Counted from the stretch's first letter, positions 8,095-17,994 are shown. The stretch is DNA of 64,000 bases from Cyclobacteriaceae bacterium (GCA_019638255.1 JAHBUD010000001.1:2852001-2916000), one strand, 5' to 3'. The notes: generated by a model from the sequence alone, not told the origin. Numbers and translations: made by a program.

Positions 8095-9215
8095 TTATTC
8101 AAAATTTCTTTGTTGATTCGCTCAATATAACGTTCATAGGTGAATTGACTTGAGAGCTTAACTGCTTCGCCAGACATCCATTTTAATTTACTTCGATCTT
8201 CTACCAGCTCATTTATCGCATCAGTAATACTGTTGACTGAGCCATCGCGCAATAAAAAACCATTTACTCCATTGAATACATACTGACCTATAGCCGAAAC
8301 ATTGGTAACAACCGGTACACAACCATAAGCACAAGCCTCTGCAATTACTTTAGGAAAACCTTCCGAGTCGCTGGGCAAAATAATAACATGCGCTCGGCTA
8401 TAAACCTCATGAATTTGATGGTGAGGTAAAAATCCTTTAAACTCAACTGGTATCTTAATTTTTTGTGATTTTTCTCTGGCCTCATCCAGGGCAACCCCAT
8501 CGCCAACAATGATCAACCTTTCGAAATGAGAAATACTTTCTGAAATTAATAGTGTTTCCAGCAATCGCAAAATTCCCTTGGCTGGTGTTACTGCACCAAC
8601 AAAACAAAGCACTAATTCTCCAGTAAATTTCTTAGCATAACTAATCTTCTTAGCTAGCTCATATTCAATATTGGAAAGGCATGGGTTTTCAAAACTTAAC
8701 AAATGCCCTCTTTGTCCTGGCCATAAACCATTGATTGTTACGTATGAACGCTGAAGATTCTTAATAAGCCACCAACGTTGAATTCTATACGATAAAGGCG
8801 GTGAGGGGTGCATCCAATTACCTGCGTATTTAACCCAACGCTTCGGTCGTTTACGGATGAAAAGTATTGGCAAGGTGTATAAACCGAGGTTTGTTGGCAA
8901 TCGCAATTGAACCCAATCAGCCTCACAGATAGCGCGCCATACCACAACAATATTTGTGGGCATCGATAACAAAACCTTAAACTTACTGCGGATACTCTTT
9001 CCACCTGATGGCTTTAAAAACTCACATCGTACATTCTTAGCTTCATAAGGAATAAACCCATGGGTAACATCACTTTTGTGCAGCGTTGCTACATGAACAA
9101 CTTCCTTGAAAAGACTAGCCAAGTAATCAATTTCGCGTACGGTTGGACCCCAGCCAACAACCGATCCATCAGACTTTTGAAAGTGGGCAGTATGGGAGAT
9201 TATCACCAGTTTCAA
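8091..9215 (-). CDS. Glycosyltransferase family 4 (GT4)
   Basis: A 374-residue GT-B enzyme. An N-terminal strand VIISHTAHFQ and a Trp/Gly-rich loop precede the first domain. The second domain shows FVGAVTPAKGILRLLETL, LIIVGDG, then the donor-binding motif SDSEGFPKVIAEACAYGCVPVVTNVS with the spaced glutamates of GT4. It is a cytoplasmic or membrane-associated enzyme adding one sugar to the lipid-linked repeat. Its stop overlaps the polymerase start by 4 bases. Donor and linkage cannot be predicted. Confidence 0.9.
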   Translation of the reverse strand: MKLVIISHTAHFQKSDGSVVGWGPTVREIDYLASLFKEVVHVATLHKSDVTHGFIPYEAKNVRCEFLKPSGGKSIRSKFKVLLSMPTNIVVVWRAICEADWVQLRLPTNLGLYTLPILFIRKRPKRWVKYAGNWMHPSPPLSYRIQRWWLIKNLQRSYVTINGLWPGQRGHLLSFENPCLSNIEYELAKKISYAKKFTGELVLCFVGAVTPAKGILRLLETLLISESISHFERLIIVGDGVALDEAREKSQKIKIPVEFKGFLPHHQIHEVYSRAHVIILPSDSEGFPKVIAEACAYGCVPVVTNVSAIGQYVFNGVNGFLLRDGSVNSITDAINELVEDRSKLKWMSGEAVKLSSQFTYERYIERINKEILNK

Positions 9216-9226
9216 CTAAAACCATT

Positions 9227-10309
9227 TTACGGGATTGCAAGAGCTTGTAGATATTGCTCACTGATTTTTGACCATGAGAATTTTTTTGCATGGTCTAAAC
9301 TGTTCTTCTGAAACACATTAAAATTCCTCCAGATCTTCTCAATCGCATCTGCTACTTCAATGGAATCTAGCGGATCCACTAAAATTCCAGAATAATCGTT
9401 TGCAATTGCATCCTCTATTCCACACCCGATAGATCCAATCGCAGGTAAGCCCATGGCATTAGCCTCCAAAATAGCAATACCAAATCCTTCAACAGAGCCG
9501 GTTATTGTAGAATTACTCAGCATAGCAAAAATATGCGACTCTGATAACAAAACCCTAAGTGCCTCTGCTGATACAGCGCCATGAATGGTGATGCTACTTT
9601 TGACACCCAGCTCGTCTGCATACATCAATAGTTCTTTCGCCTTTACTGGAATCCCAACAATATGATATTGAACTGGACCTAGTCTCTTCACTATTTCTGG
9701 CAAGGCAGCAATCACATTCCGTTGTCCCTTCCGATCAGTAACTGATCCGGTTGTAATGATTTTTAACGGAATTGATTTTACAGAAAGTCTGTCGCAGAAA
9801 AAAAAAGAATCATCAAAGCCATTATTAATCACCCATACCTTATCCTGAAATTTTAATGGAATTAATCCTGCGGTAAACCTGGAAACAGAAATAAGTTTAT
9901 TGAATTTTGCTAACGAAAGATTAACCATCATTTTCATTAGGATACCCGATGGGTTTATGTCTGTTCCATGAATGATTCCAACCAACAATATACGCTTTGA
10001 AATGAAAAACGATAGTAGATATGCGCTAATCAACATCCGTCTTCCTGAAACAATTATTACTAATGGGCGGTCTCCAAATTTTCTAACCTTTCTAAGTAGT
10101 ACAAGCAAAAAATGCAGAAAACCTGAACGAACATAGTTAACTAAGAATTTATGCCCATCTAAATTGACTCCATACTTGCTGATAAATGTGAATACCTCCA
10201 CCGTTGAGCCGCTATAAGCTAAGCCTTTAGCCAGGTTAAAAGCATGATTACCGATACCGCCAGGCGCGGGAGGAAACTCTGATGACATCAGTAATACAGG
10301 AGAACTCAA
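9227..10309 (-). CDS. Glycosyltransferase family 4 (GT4)
   Basis: A 360-residue GT-B glycosyltransferase. The N-terminal FPPAPGGIGNHAFNLAKGL motif is the acceptor-side Gly-rich loop common in GT4 enzymes. The C-terminal domain carries TTGSVTDRKGQRNVIAAL and the donor site GSVEGFGIAILEANAMGLPAI with E-x7-E spacing. It lies 11 bases upstream of the next GT4 gene and 5 bases downstream of an FkbM methyltransferase. No signal peptide is seen, as expected for a cytoplasmic-face enzyme in repeat-unit assembly. Confidence 0.9.
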   Translation of the reverse strand: MSSPVLLMSSEFPPAPGGIGNHAFNLAKGLAYSGSTVEVFTFISKYGVNLDGHKFLVNYVRSGFLHFLLVLLRKVRKFGDRPLVIIVSGRRMLISAYLLSFFISKRILLVGIIHGTDINPSGILMKMMVNLSLAKFNKLISVSRFTAGLIPLKFQDKVWVINNGFDDSFFFCDRLSVKSIPLKIITTGSVTDRKGQRNVIAALPEIVKRLGPVQYHIVGIPVKAKELLMYADELGVKSSITIHGAVSAEALRVLLSESHIFAMLSNSTITGSVEGFGIAILEANAMGLPAIGSIGCGIEDAIANDYSGILVDPLDSIEVADAIEKIWRNFNVFQKNSLDHAKKFSWSKISEQYLQALAIP

Positions 10310-10314
10310 AAAAA

Positions 10315-11151
10315 TTAGTGTGAAATAGTTCTTAGCTCTGCCTTCTCTTTTACTCCAAGTAAAAATTCAGGATAACCAAAGTTTCCATGCTGAAGAAGCA
10401 AATGGCATTTACCCCTACTGGCTATGGCAGCTCCAGAAGTTATTTGTACCTCTTCCTTAAGGTACCATACTTTATAGCCGATTTCATTAGCCCATTCAAT
10501 TATTCTATTAGCGTTTTGCTCCATAGAAACTTCCTCGGTAGCATGCATCTCAACAAAAAAACGGGTAATCCCCTGACGTGCTAATTGTGTTGCTCCTTGC
10601 AGAACCAAGGCTTCTGCACCTTCCACATCAATTTTAACAAAATCTGGCTGTACCTGATATTGATCAACAAGCAGATCAATGGTAATGGTCTCAACCCAGT
10701 AATAGCTGTCCAACGTGCTGGCAGTTTTGGCGTGGCTGGCATACATGCTTCCTGCCGCGCCATACCCTATCGAATAAAATTTAATCTTTTCTCCAGGCTT
10801 ATCGCCAACAAAACCTGTAACGTAACTACATCTTCCAGAAAGATTATTGAGAATCAAATTTTTAGCCGCACACACTAAGGCTTCCGGATTCGGGTCAACC
10901 AGTACAATACGTTGCGCATTTCCCCCAACGGACGCCAATAACGCTGTGTATCCAATATTTGCTCCAATGTCAAAAATAACTTTGCTCTGCCGGGCCAATA
11001 AATAAAACCAGGCATCATCATAATCCTCTTTTACTATGGTTCCTTTAACAGTTATTAACTCCTGTCCCAGTAATGTTTTGGTTTCCAACTGATCTTTAAC
11101 TTTCCAATATTTAACCTTCAAACCAGATAGCAGTCTTCTTATTCTCTTCAT
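10315..11151 (-). CDS. FkbM family SAM-dependent methyltransferase
   Basis: A 278-residue methyltransferase. The SAM site appears as VIFDIGANIGYTALLAS with the following acidic strand VLVDPNPEAL, and the FkbM-type motif PDFVKIDVEGAEALVLQGA is present further on. FkbM proteins O-methylate hydroxyl groups, often of sugars in polysaccharide loci. Its start overlaps the stop of the upstream methyltransferase by 4 bases, so two methyl-transfer steps are encoded back to back. Target sugar and position are unknown. Confidence 0.9.
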   Translation of the reverse strand: MKRIRRLLSGLKVKYWKVKDQLETKTLLGQELITVKGTIVKEDYDDAWFYLLARQSKVIFDIGANIGYTALLASVGGNAQRIVLVDPNPEALVCAAKNLILNNLSGRCSYVTGFVGDKPGEKIKFYSIGYGAAGSMYASHAKTASTLDSYYWVETITIDLLVDQYQVQPDFVKIDVEGAEALVLQGATQLARQGITRFFVEMHATEEVSMEQNANRIIEWANEIGYKVWYLKEEVQITSGAAIASRGKCHLLLQHGNFGYPEFLLGVKEKAELRTISH

Positions 11152-11882
11152 AGCGACTTCCTCACTGAGGCGATTAAATGAGCCGTACCTGTTGCCTGAT
11201 CAGCAACACCTTTAGATTCTATTCTATTGATAAAATTCCCGATCAGCGACTTAATGGTCCGAACAGGTCTGCGGAATTGATACGCACTTCTACCCCATGC
11301 CCTGTACTTCCCTGTTTTTACCGCATACCTAACCTCAACCTGGTTAAAATATTTTTCCAGTAGTTGTTCCAGTTGCTGTTTGGTGTAATGCCGTACATGA
11401 TCAGGATTGTAATTCGGGGGTTCATTTTTGATGTAATCCCCGTTTGGAGTAGTAAAGTAGGCCCATCCTCCCGGCCGAATTACTTTGGCGATATTTTTTA
11501 CAAAGGCATCATCATCCGGAACATGCTCAATCACTTCTACAGAAACAACGGCATCATATACGTTTTCATTAAGCGTTGTGCGCGTCATATCTTCAATCCG
11601 TATTCCTTCTACATTGCTTCTGTTCTTTTTTATCCAACCGGCTATCTGATCCGACATACCCAGATTAAGTTCCTGTTGCACATCGGTTTCACGAGGAATA
11701 TCCATTATGGTAACCTGGGCAGGTATACCAATCGTGTAAGGGGATTTTCGACCACCCACATCCAGAATTCTAATTTTACCGTTGGCACCGCCCAGCAGCG
11801 TAAGCATATCTTTCCGTACCGTAACCAGAAGACTTGGCATGGTGGGAAACGTAAGCCATCGCATCCATTCGTAAACAGTCAT
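11148..11882 (-). CDS. Class I SAM-dependent methyltransferase
   Basis: A 244-residue protein with SAM motif I as RILDVGGRKSPYT, the post-II acidic region, DAVVSVEVIEHVPDDDAF (motif IV-like with the EVIEH pattern of the Methyltransf_11 group) and GGWAYFTTPNGD. The variant Gly-rich loop (GGRKSP instead of GCGxG) is tolerated in related polysaccharide methyltransferases. It lies 6 bases downstream of a GT2 gene and overlaps the FkbM gene by 4 bases. A role in methylating the polysaccharide or an intermediate is inferred from context. Confidence 0.87.
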   Translation of the reverse strand: MTVYEWMRWLTFPTMPSLLVTVRKDMLTLLGGANGKIRILDVGGRKSPYTIGIPAQVTIMDIPRETDVQQELNLGMSDQIAGWIKKNRSNVEGIRIEDMTRTTLNENVYDAVVSVEVIEHVPDDDAFVKNIAKVIRPGGWAYFTTPNGDYIKNEPPNYNPDHVRHYTKQQLEQLLEKYFNQVEVRYAVKTGKYRAWGRSAYQFRRPVRTIKSLIGNFINRIESKGVADQATGTAHLIASVRKSL

Positions 11883-11888
11883 AATTAC

Positions 11889-12995
11889 TCAGTTATTTAT
11901 TTTATCGATCAACGCTGCCCGTTTCAACATCTGTGTTGACCTTCTCCATGACATCATTACCTGAACCAAGAGGACGGGTGAAATTACAACAGAAGCGATA
12001 CTGGCAATCAAAAGCAAAAACGGCCTGTTCTTGAATTGTAACGGAAGCACAGAAGCCGGAATTTTTATCAGCAGATTCAATACCGATTGCTTGCATCCAA
12101 AATATTTCCGCGTAAGATACAATACGCTGGGTATCGGACGTACAGAAAAAAAAGAAACCGGTCGGTACCCATCCCAACTACCCATCTGGCGCAACCCACC
12201 AGACTCAACTTTTAAATGAACTCGTTTGGCTAACGGGTTAGAGATGCTGCGAAATCCAGAAAGGTAAGCCCTCAGGCCAAACTCACCATCGCCCATTCGT
12301 TGTTTTTCAAATTGCCGGTCGAACAAACCAATTTTCACAAAGACCTCACGCCTGAGAAGTGCATTTCCGGTATCAAACTGATCACTCCAGCGAAAAAAAG
12401 AATAGTGATCAGGCACTTTTGCGCCTATGCGACTAATGGAAACACCGGCAGAAATATCGGCTCTGAAATAATCTACGCACCGAAGATGATTTGTAAGCCA
12501 ATCGGGCTCAATAATCGAATCATCGTCATATAAAGCAATAAAGCTACCGCTAGCCCGGAGAATGGCTTCATTCCTGGCTTTCCACAGCGCCTTTTCTGAT
12601 TGACGGATAACTTTGAGATCCAGCCTTCGGTTCATATAAATGCTGTCATTGAAAGGAACTGTCTGATCGACCACGATTACCTCAAAGTACTTGTAATCTT
12701 GGTTTTCCAGATCAGATAATACCCGATCCAGATACGCGTACCGATTCAGCGTTGGGATAACCACCGAAATGAATGGCGAGGATTCAAGGAGTGAACTTTC
12801 AAATAGGCTTACCTCAGGATATTCCCTTACCTTGTCAAACAACTTCACACGTCTCACACGAACGGTGCAAAAAAAAGCAACAACCTCTCGGATTGGATTG
12901 TGCAACGTGACCAATCTCAAAATAAATACATAGAAGACCCAAACGGGATGATAATATTTACGGATAAAACGATACTCATCGTATACAGAAATCAC
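11889..12995 (-). CDS. Glycosyltransferase family 2 (GT2), start uncertain
   Basis: From the GTG at 12995 this is 368 residues. The GT-A core begins at about residue 75 (FISVVIPTLNRYAYLDRVL), followed by YFEVIVVDQTVPFND, the metal site ALYDDDSI and a GDGEFGLRAY segment that matches the ED-containing acceptor loop. A hydrophobic segment near the C-terminus may attach it to the membrane. The frame stays open upstream of the GTG for 81 more codons with natural-looking protein sequence but no ATG, GTG or TTG (see 12996-13238). The real N-terminus is therefore probably longer or disrupted. Confidence 0.85.
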   Translation of the reverse strand: MISVYDEYRFIRKYYHPVWVFYVFILRLVTLHNPIREVVAFFCTVRVRRVKLFDKVREYPEVSLFESSLLESSPFISVVIPTLNRYAYLDRVLSDLENQDYKYFEVIVVDQTVPFNDSIYMNRRLDLKVIRQSEKALWKARNEAILRASGSFIALYDDDSIIEPDWLTNHLRCVDYFRADISAGVSISRIGAKVPDHYSFFRWSDQFDTGNALLRREVFVKIGLFDRQFEKQRMGDGEFGLRAYLSGFRSISNPLAKRVHLKVESGGLRQMGSWDGYRPVSFFSVRPIPSVLYLTRKYFGCKQSVLNLLIKIPASVLPLQFKNRPFLLLIASIASVVISPVLLVQVMMSWRRSTQMLKRAALIDKINN

Positions 12996-13238
12996 GTCAT
13001 CCGCCTGAAGTTCAAGATAATCATCAGGATTAAAAGAAATAATTCCCTTATGAAAAGCCTGATAGGCCGCATCGCGTAAGGAAGCCTGTTGGCTCTTATA
13101 TCCAGTATCAAACGCGATGAGCTGTTGATAACGCTTTGAAAGACAGTTATAGTTTACCCACCATAACTGTTTACCAGCGACTGGGCTTAGGTTAAAATAC
13201 CAAATAGGCTGAACATATTTGAGAAACGAAAATATCAG
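12996..13238 (-). other. In-frame, coding-like N-terminal extension of the GT2 gene without a standard start
   Basis: Reading the minus strand from just after a TGA at 13242-13244, the frame of the GT2 gene is open throughout. It spells a plausible globular sequence, including KYVQPIWYFNLSP, KQLWWVNYNCLSKRYQQL, SLRDAAYQAFHKG and FNPDDYLELQADD, before reaching the GTG at 12995. No ATG, GTG or TTG occurs in it. The first non-standard candidate is a CTG at 13238. Either a rare start codon is used or an indel has separated the original start. Confidence 0.5.
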
Positions 13239-13256
13239 ATGTCAGTCAACAATTAT

Positions 13257-14453
13257 TCAACTAAAAAACTCAGCAAACCGTTTTGCCTGCAATTCAAGAC
13301 TAAATTCTTCCTCAACTCTCCTTCGAGCTGACCTACGAATAACCTGCTTCTGTTCTTCAGGCAGGGCAATTACCTCCAATATTTTTCTTGCCAGCACATC
13401 CGGGTTTCGCTTGGGCACTACCCAACCGGTTTGCCCATGTAAAATATTTTCTTGTAAACCTTCTGCATCCGATACAATACACAACAAGCCACTGGCCTGT
13501 GCCTCCAGCACGGCATTACAAAAACCTTCCTGAATACTGGGTTGCAGGTAAAGATGTGAGGCACCCATTCGGTTAATTACTTGATCGTGTGGCAACTTCC
13601 CGGCAAACTCAACACACTCAGTCAACCCCATCTGGTGCACCAAGAAAATAAGCCGTTCACGCTCCTCCCCTGTCCCAATAACGGTATACGTGAAATCAAT
13701 TCCTTTATTCTTAAGCAACAGCAATGCCTCCAGCGCATAGTCGATTCCCTTCTTCCAATGCAGTCTTGCAACAGTTATAATCCGTAAGGGCCACTGGCTT
13801 CCGATTTTGGCTTTACCATCAAGTGAAGGAAACAAGTTCACATCAACAGCGGGATTGATTTTTACATGGGGTACGTGCAAAGGAAGGCCAAGCCTACAGG
13901 CCACATTATACAAATCGCTTGAAATTGTATGTAAGCGATCCAGATTCTTCCATAATAGCTCGTAAGCATTTTTGTGAACCAATGGGTAAATACATACATC
14001 ATAACCTCGTATACTGGTTGAAAGTTTCGCATCCATTACCCGGCCGAGGTGCTCGCGGTAAATGCCCAGCGTAGCAAAACCAAAATGGATATGCGTTAAC
14101 CGACAAGGCAATATATGCGAACTTATAAAAATACTTTTGATAATTTCCGGTAATCGCCTGTTATCAGAGCGTAGGACGGAAACATAGCGAAGCACACGTA
14201 GCGGTGCACGAAGAAAAGTCAAACACAACACCAGCAATACTTTAACCGGCCTTAGAAAACGATTCCGGGGCAATCTGAAACCGGCCACATGCTTTACAAA
14301 AATTACTTTCCCGGGCTTGTCCGTAAAGAGAGTAACTTTTATACCCTTAGCCAGCATCGTCTTCATGGTGTTGGTGAGGAATACTTCTGAATAGCCAGGG
14401 GCACTGGAGAGCACAAAACCAACGTGAATCTTCAAATTTTTAGTGCGTTCCAA
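13257..14453 (-). CDS. Glycosyltransferase family 4 (GT4)
   Basis: A 398-residue GT-B enzyme. It has an N-terminal strand IHVGFVLSSAPGYSEVFL, the linker RGYDVCIYPLVHKNAYELLW, then the C-terminal domain with TVARLHWKKGIDYALEAL and the donor site SIQEGFCNAVLEAQASGLLCIVSD carrying the spaced glutamates. It closely resembles the GT4 at 15382-16578 in layout (both have a HWKKG lysine segment), so they may be paralogues. The stop lies 12 bases before the open upstream extension of the GT2 gene. Confidence 0.9.
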   Translation of the reverse strand: MERTKNLKIHVGFVLSSAPGYSEVFLTNTMKTMLAKGIKVTLFTDKPGKVIFVKHVAGFRLPRNRFLRPVKVLLVLCLTFLRAPLRVLRYVSVLRSDNRRLPEIIKSIFISSHILPCRLTHIHFGFATLGIYREHLGRVMDAKLSTSIRGYDVCIYPLVHKNAYELLWKNLDRLHTISSDLYNVACRLGLPLHVPHVKINPAVDVNLFPSLDGKAKIGSQWPLRIITVARLHWKKGIDYALEALLLLKNKGIDFTYTVIGTGEERERLIFLVHQMGLTECVEFAGKLPHDQVINRMGASHLYLQPSIQEGFCNAVLEAQASGLLCIVSDAEGLQENILHGQTGWVVPKRNPDVLARKILEVIALPEEQKQVIRRSARRRVEEEFSLELQAKRFAEFFS

Positions 14454-14459
14454 TTAAAT

Positions 14460-15299
14460 TTACTTGACCCTAAGAACCAATAAAACCCCTGAGGAAAAAA
14501 GTTCATTAAGGAGTGGTATACTTTTTAAAAAATCAAGATTGTAAACCATATCAACCTTGAATTTTTCAAGTATAACTTTTGAATTAGCCGAAATTATTTT
14601 GCGACACCGCTTAACAGTCATCTTATTTAACCCTCCAGGGCGTTTTGAATACTTCTCTAAAATAACGTCTTCATTGTGGTATACCGAATGGATTCGCATA
14701 ATCCATTTTTCCGGAAAAAAAAGATGAATCCATGGTCGATCTTTTCTGAATGTTCCAAACATGTGTTTACCCCAAGGTGACATCCAGGTAGGACCAAACT
14801 TGATGTATATTCTTCCATTCGGTTTTACAATACGAATCATTTCCTCCAGTATTACTTCAGGATATTCAAAGTGCTCGAATGCATCATGACTTGTCAGAAC
14901 ATCTACTGATTTTGACTCAATAATGTTGCTATCACCGAGTATGAAATGAACATTTGAAAGACCAATCGCTTTTGCTAACTCTTTTGCATTGTTGAAATTA
15001 TCCTGGATGTCCACTCCCATTGCTAATTTCACTCCATTCATAGCAGCCGCTAAAACAAACTCACCACGACCACAACCGAAATCCAATACAACTTTTTCAT
15101 TCACTTCGTGCCATAGGTCACTTCCAAATGCCAACTCATAAATATTCTTATATTGTGCTATATCAGTTATCTTAATATGATAAACATTTAGAGCTGAAGA
15201 TTTTGGAGGTAAATAGCAACATGTTCGCAAGATGAACTTTTCCCAAAAGCTCAAGACATTCCAATTTTTAAAATACGTATTGAAACTCGCCATTTTCAA
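14460..15299 (-). CDS. Class I SAM-dependent methyltransferase
   Basis: A 279-residue methyltransferase. SAM motif I reads VVLDFGCGRGEFVLAAAMNG, followed by GVDIQDNFNNAKEL, then VLTSHDAFEHFEYPEVILEEM (the DxFEH variant of the Methyltransf_11 core) and RIVKPNGRIYIKFGP. A second possible ATG lies two codons in, at 15293. The gene is separated from the GT4 gene upstream by 82 bases and runs into the next GT4 gene with a 6-base gap. A polysaccharide-modification role is inferred from location. Confidence 0.87.
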   Translation of the reverse strand: MKMASFNTYFKNWNVLSFWEKFILRTCCYLPPKSSALNVYHIKITDIAQYKNIYELAFGSDLWHEVNEKVVLDFGCGRGEFVLAAAMNGVKLAMGVDIQDNFNNAKELAKAIGLSNVHFILGDSNIIESKSVDVLTSHDAFEHFEYPEVILEEMIRIVKPNGRIYIKFGPTWMSPWGKHMFGTFRKDRPWIHLFFPEKWIMRIHSVYHNEDVILEKYSKRPGGLNKMTVKRCRKIISANSKVILEKFKVDMVYNLDFLKSIPLLNELFSSGVLLVLRVK

Positions 15300-15381
15300 C
15301 TAACAAATTGTAATCATAACTAAACACCTTTTTTGCACAGCTTTCTAACGCTTGTATATATGTAAATCAGGAAGTCAACAA

Positions 15382-16578
15382 TCAGGCGCATGACTTCAGG
15401 CCTTCATACATTTGAACAAACAAAGGAATGTTCCTATTTAAGTTAAACTGCTCTGTTACCGTTTCCCAACCACGTTGACGCAATCTGGTACGGTCGGCAT
15501 GAGAAAGTTTGCTAGCAGAAATTATCCCCTCAGCCAGTGCCTGCGGATTACGTACAGGTACGATAAAGCCATTCTCTCCATTCAAGATTACCTCCTTCAT
15601 GCCACCACAATCTGTGCTAACTACAAGTAAGCCAAGTTGCATCGCCTCCAGTACAACATTGGCAATACCTTCTTCTATGCTGGGTAGTACTAATACATCA
15701 TGCGTCAACATTTCATTTTCAACTTCTTGGTAGGACAGGCCCTTAATCCAGCTAACTTCTTGTGAAAGGTTTAAATCGTGCAATTGAAACAATAATTCAT
15801 GCGGTAACTCACCTTGTGCAACAAGCGTTAGGCTGAAAAAAACATTAATGCTTTTCAATTTATGCAGCGCATCAAACAAATACTGATATCCTTTCTTCCA
15901 ATGAAACCTGCCAACCACCAGGATGCGGATACGTTCGGATGCAACCGGGTTTGTCTCCGGAAGCAGTCGGTAAGGTAACCCGCTGTAGATAACGTGCACC
16001 TTTGACTCATCAACACCATACTGCACAGCCTCTTTTACCATAGCGTACGATACGGCATGAAAGGCATCAAAGTGTTTAAATGCTTTTCGGTATGAATTCG
16101 CTAACACTGAATCTGCTTTAGGGGCAGCATTGATGTGTGTGCCGCGAAAGCTTAGAACCAACTTAACATCAAATAATTTTTTTAAAAAAATCCACTCCTC
16201 CGCAGACCTGGCCCATTGAATATGAAAAATATCAGGCAACCTAAGTAACACCGGTACGTACTTCTTCCATTTTAGAAACTCTTCTTTACCTGAAAGCGGG
16301 CCATAGCCAAGGTAATTCCTAAGCGCAACATAACGTGCCGGGTGAGAAAGTAACAACTTTATGAACCGCGCAAAATATTGCACTAGTCCTACCAGGCCAT
16401 TTCTGTTGCCTATCACAATAATAGAGGATTGCGTATAGGTTACAGGTTGTACGAATTTGCCAAACAACACTACCTCAAGTCCCTCATTTGCCAAACCAAT
16501 AATTAGTCGTTCAATAAAAGTGGTTGAAGGAATTGCCACTGAATAGATAGCAACTGCCAATCGTTTATCTGATATCAT
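15382..16578 (-). CDS. Glycosyltransferase family 4 (GT4)
   Basis: A 398-residue GT-B glycosyltransferase. The N-terminal domain begins LAVAIYSVAIPSTTFIERL. The C-terminal domain has ILVVGRFHWKKGYQYLFDAL, then SIEEGIANVVLEAMQLGLLVVSTDCGG with the E-x7-E donor motif and NGFIVPVRNPQALAEGI. Its layout parallels the GT4 at 13257-14453. It is 18 bases downstream of the asparagine-synthetase-like gene. Donor and acceptor are unknown. Confidence 0.9.
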   Translation of the reverse strand: MISDKRLAVAIYSVAIPSTTFIERLIIGLANEGLEVVLFGKFVQPVTYTQSSIIVIGNRNGLVGLVQYFARFIKLLLSHPARYVALRNYLGYGPLSGKEEFLKWKKYVPVLLRLPDIFHIQWARSAEEWIFLKKLFDVKLVLSFRGTHINAAPKADSVLANSYRKAFKHFDAFHAVSYAMVKEAVQYGVDESKVHVIYSGLPYRLLPETNPVASERIRILVVGRFHWKKGYQYLFDALHKLKSINVFFSLTLVAQGELPHELLFQLHDLNLSQEVSWIKGLSYQEVENEMLTHDVLVLPSIEEGIANVVLEAMQLGLLVVSTDCGGMKEVILNGENGFIVPVRNPQALAEGIISASKLSHADRTRLRQRGWETVTEQFNLNRNIPLFVQMYEGLKSCA

Positions 16579-16596
16579 AGCTCACATTTAAACGGC

Positions 16597-17994
16597 TCAT
16601 CCAAAAAAATACGCTTGTTGTTTTGATGCCACGGATAATGTTAGCAACATGCTCATTGGATGACTAAAAAATACCTGCTCTTGCTGGAAATTTTTATAAA
16701 ACCTTTCCACAACGCCACGCGGAACCCAATTTGCAAATGCCGGATTCTCAAATAAATAATCCGTCAGATGTTTTTCATTATCGTCTCCCACAAATTGCAA
16801 TTCCCAATTCCGTTGGATTAGCGGGGTTCGGTTTAGCATACGTTTTAATTTTGAAATTCCCCGGTAGGTTATGTTATACGGTGGCTTGTCCCAGGTATAG
16901 GTGTACAGATTAAACGGCCTGTGCTGCTGCCACGGTATACGTGCCAACTCCGGTGCCCTGCGTTTCAGGTATTCAATCTGGATTTGCCTTTTCGCCAAAT
17001 GTTTCTCCGGCACTGTACAGATAAACCGGCACATACGGTTATCAAAATACGGAACGGTAATGGGGCGTACCGATTCGAATATACTCAGGTTTACGGCCGT
17101 CCACCGTGGTGCCCAGTATAAACTTTTAAAAGCGCGAATTCGGGCATTGGCCGAATTGTGGATATCAATATCAGCCAGCAATTTTTTAATCCGTTCCGTA
17201 AGGTACTCCCGGAAATCTCCGGTTAAACCCCAGGACTGCCATAAAGCTGAACCCAGTTCCATTCCACCCTTCTTCACAATCTTTTTCAAAACAACGTCAA
17301 CCTGTTTTTCAAAAGGCAGATCATCCGGAACGCCCATATCATCAAACAACACATCGCCCCAATGGCCTAGGTTGAAAACCTCACCCAGTTCAGCATAGCG
17401 GTCAACAAAGGCCATTTGTCGTGGGTGTGTAAATTCCGAATAACAACAATTGATGTGGGCCAATTGCTCAATGCAACTCCAGAGGTAGCCTGAATGAACC
17501 TTCCAGTCTTCAAATGGAAAACCACACACTTGCGCAATCCGCTTTCCATACTCTGTTTCATCGTGACCACCCACAAAGGCGTAGCTGTAGGTATGCACAT
17601 TTTTATTCAAACGCCACAGCGCGGCTGCCTGGGTGCGGCTGTCCAGCCCTCCGGAAAGCGGCAGGATGACTTTACGCTCACCCACTTCGTTAGCGATAAT
17701 GTCTTCAAAAAGAAATTCAAATTCGTCTGTAGCTTGATTCAGTGTAATATCCCGAGGGGAATAGTTCCATTCAAACCATGGAATTATATTTAGAAGAGCA
17801 CCATGTTCATCGAATGTATGCACATGACCAGGTTTACAATATTTATACTGGGAGTAGAAGGTGCTGTCATCCAGAAAAAATCCGGTAGCGGCCCAAATAC
17901 AGATATTATTCAAATCTAATTCTTTTGGTTGCTCTGGGGCTGTCCAATAGAACTGTGGGTGAGATGGAATTATATTGGTTTTAATTGTATTCAA
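16597..17994 (-). CDS. Asparagine-synthetase-domain protein lacking the glutaminase nucleophile
   Basis: A 465-residue protein with the ATP-pyrophosphatase (PP-loop) motif LPLSGGLDSRTQAAAL at 112-127, followed by HDETEYGKRIAQVCGF and a helical synthetase domain. Unlike true AsnB it does not start with Met-Cys-Gly, and only a remnant of the N-terminal domain is seen (IWAATGFFLDD, PGHVHTFDEHG). It should therefore not hydrolyse glutamine itself. Such proteins may use ammonia, a partner glutaminase or another nucleophile to amidate or condense an adenylated carboxylate. In this locus a uronic-acid carboxyl is a plausible but unproven target. Confidence 0.82.
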   Translation of the reverse strand: MNTIKTNIIPSHPQFYWTAPEQPKELDLNNICIWAATGFFLDDSTFYSQYKYCKPGHVHTFDEHGALLNIIPWFEWNYSPRDITLNQATDEFEFLFEDIIANEVGERKVILPLSGGLDSRTQAAALWRLNKNVHTYSYAFVGGHDETEYGKRIAQVCGFPFEDWKVHSGYLWSCIEQLAHINCCYSEFTHPRQMAFVDRYAELGEVFNLGHWGDVLFDDMGVPDDLPFEKQVDVVLKKIVKKGGMELGSALWQSWGLTGDFREYLTERIKKLLADIDIHNSANARIRAFKSLYWAPRWTAVNLSIFESVRPITVPYFDNRMCRFICTVPEKHLAKRQIQIEYLKRRAPELARIPWQQHRPFNLYTYTWDKPPYNITYRGISKLKRMLNRTPLIQRNWELQFVGDDNEKHLTDYLFENPAFANWVPRGVVERFYKNFQQEQVFFSHPMSMLLTLSVASKQQAYFFG

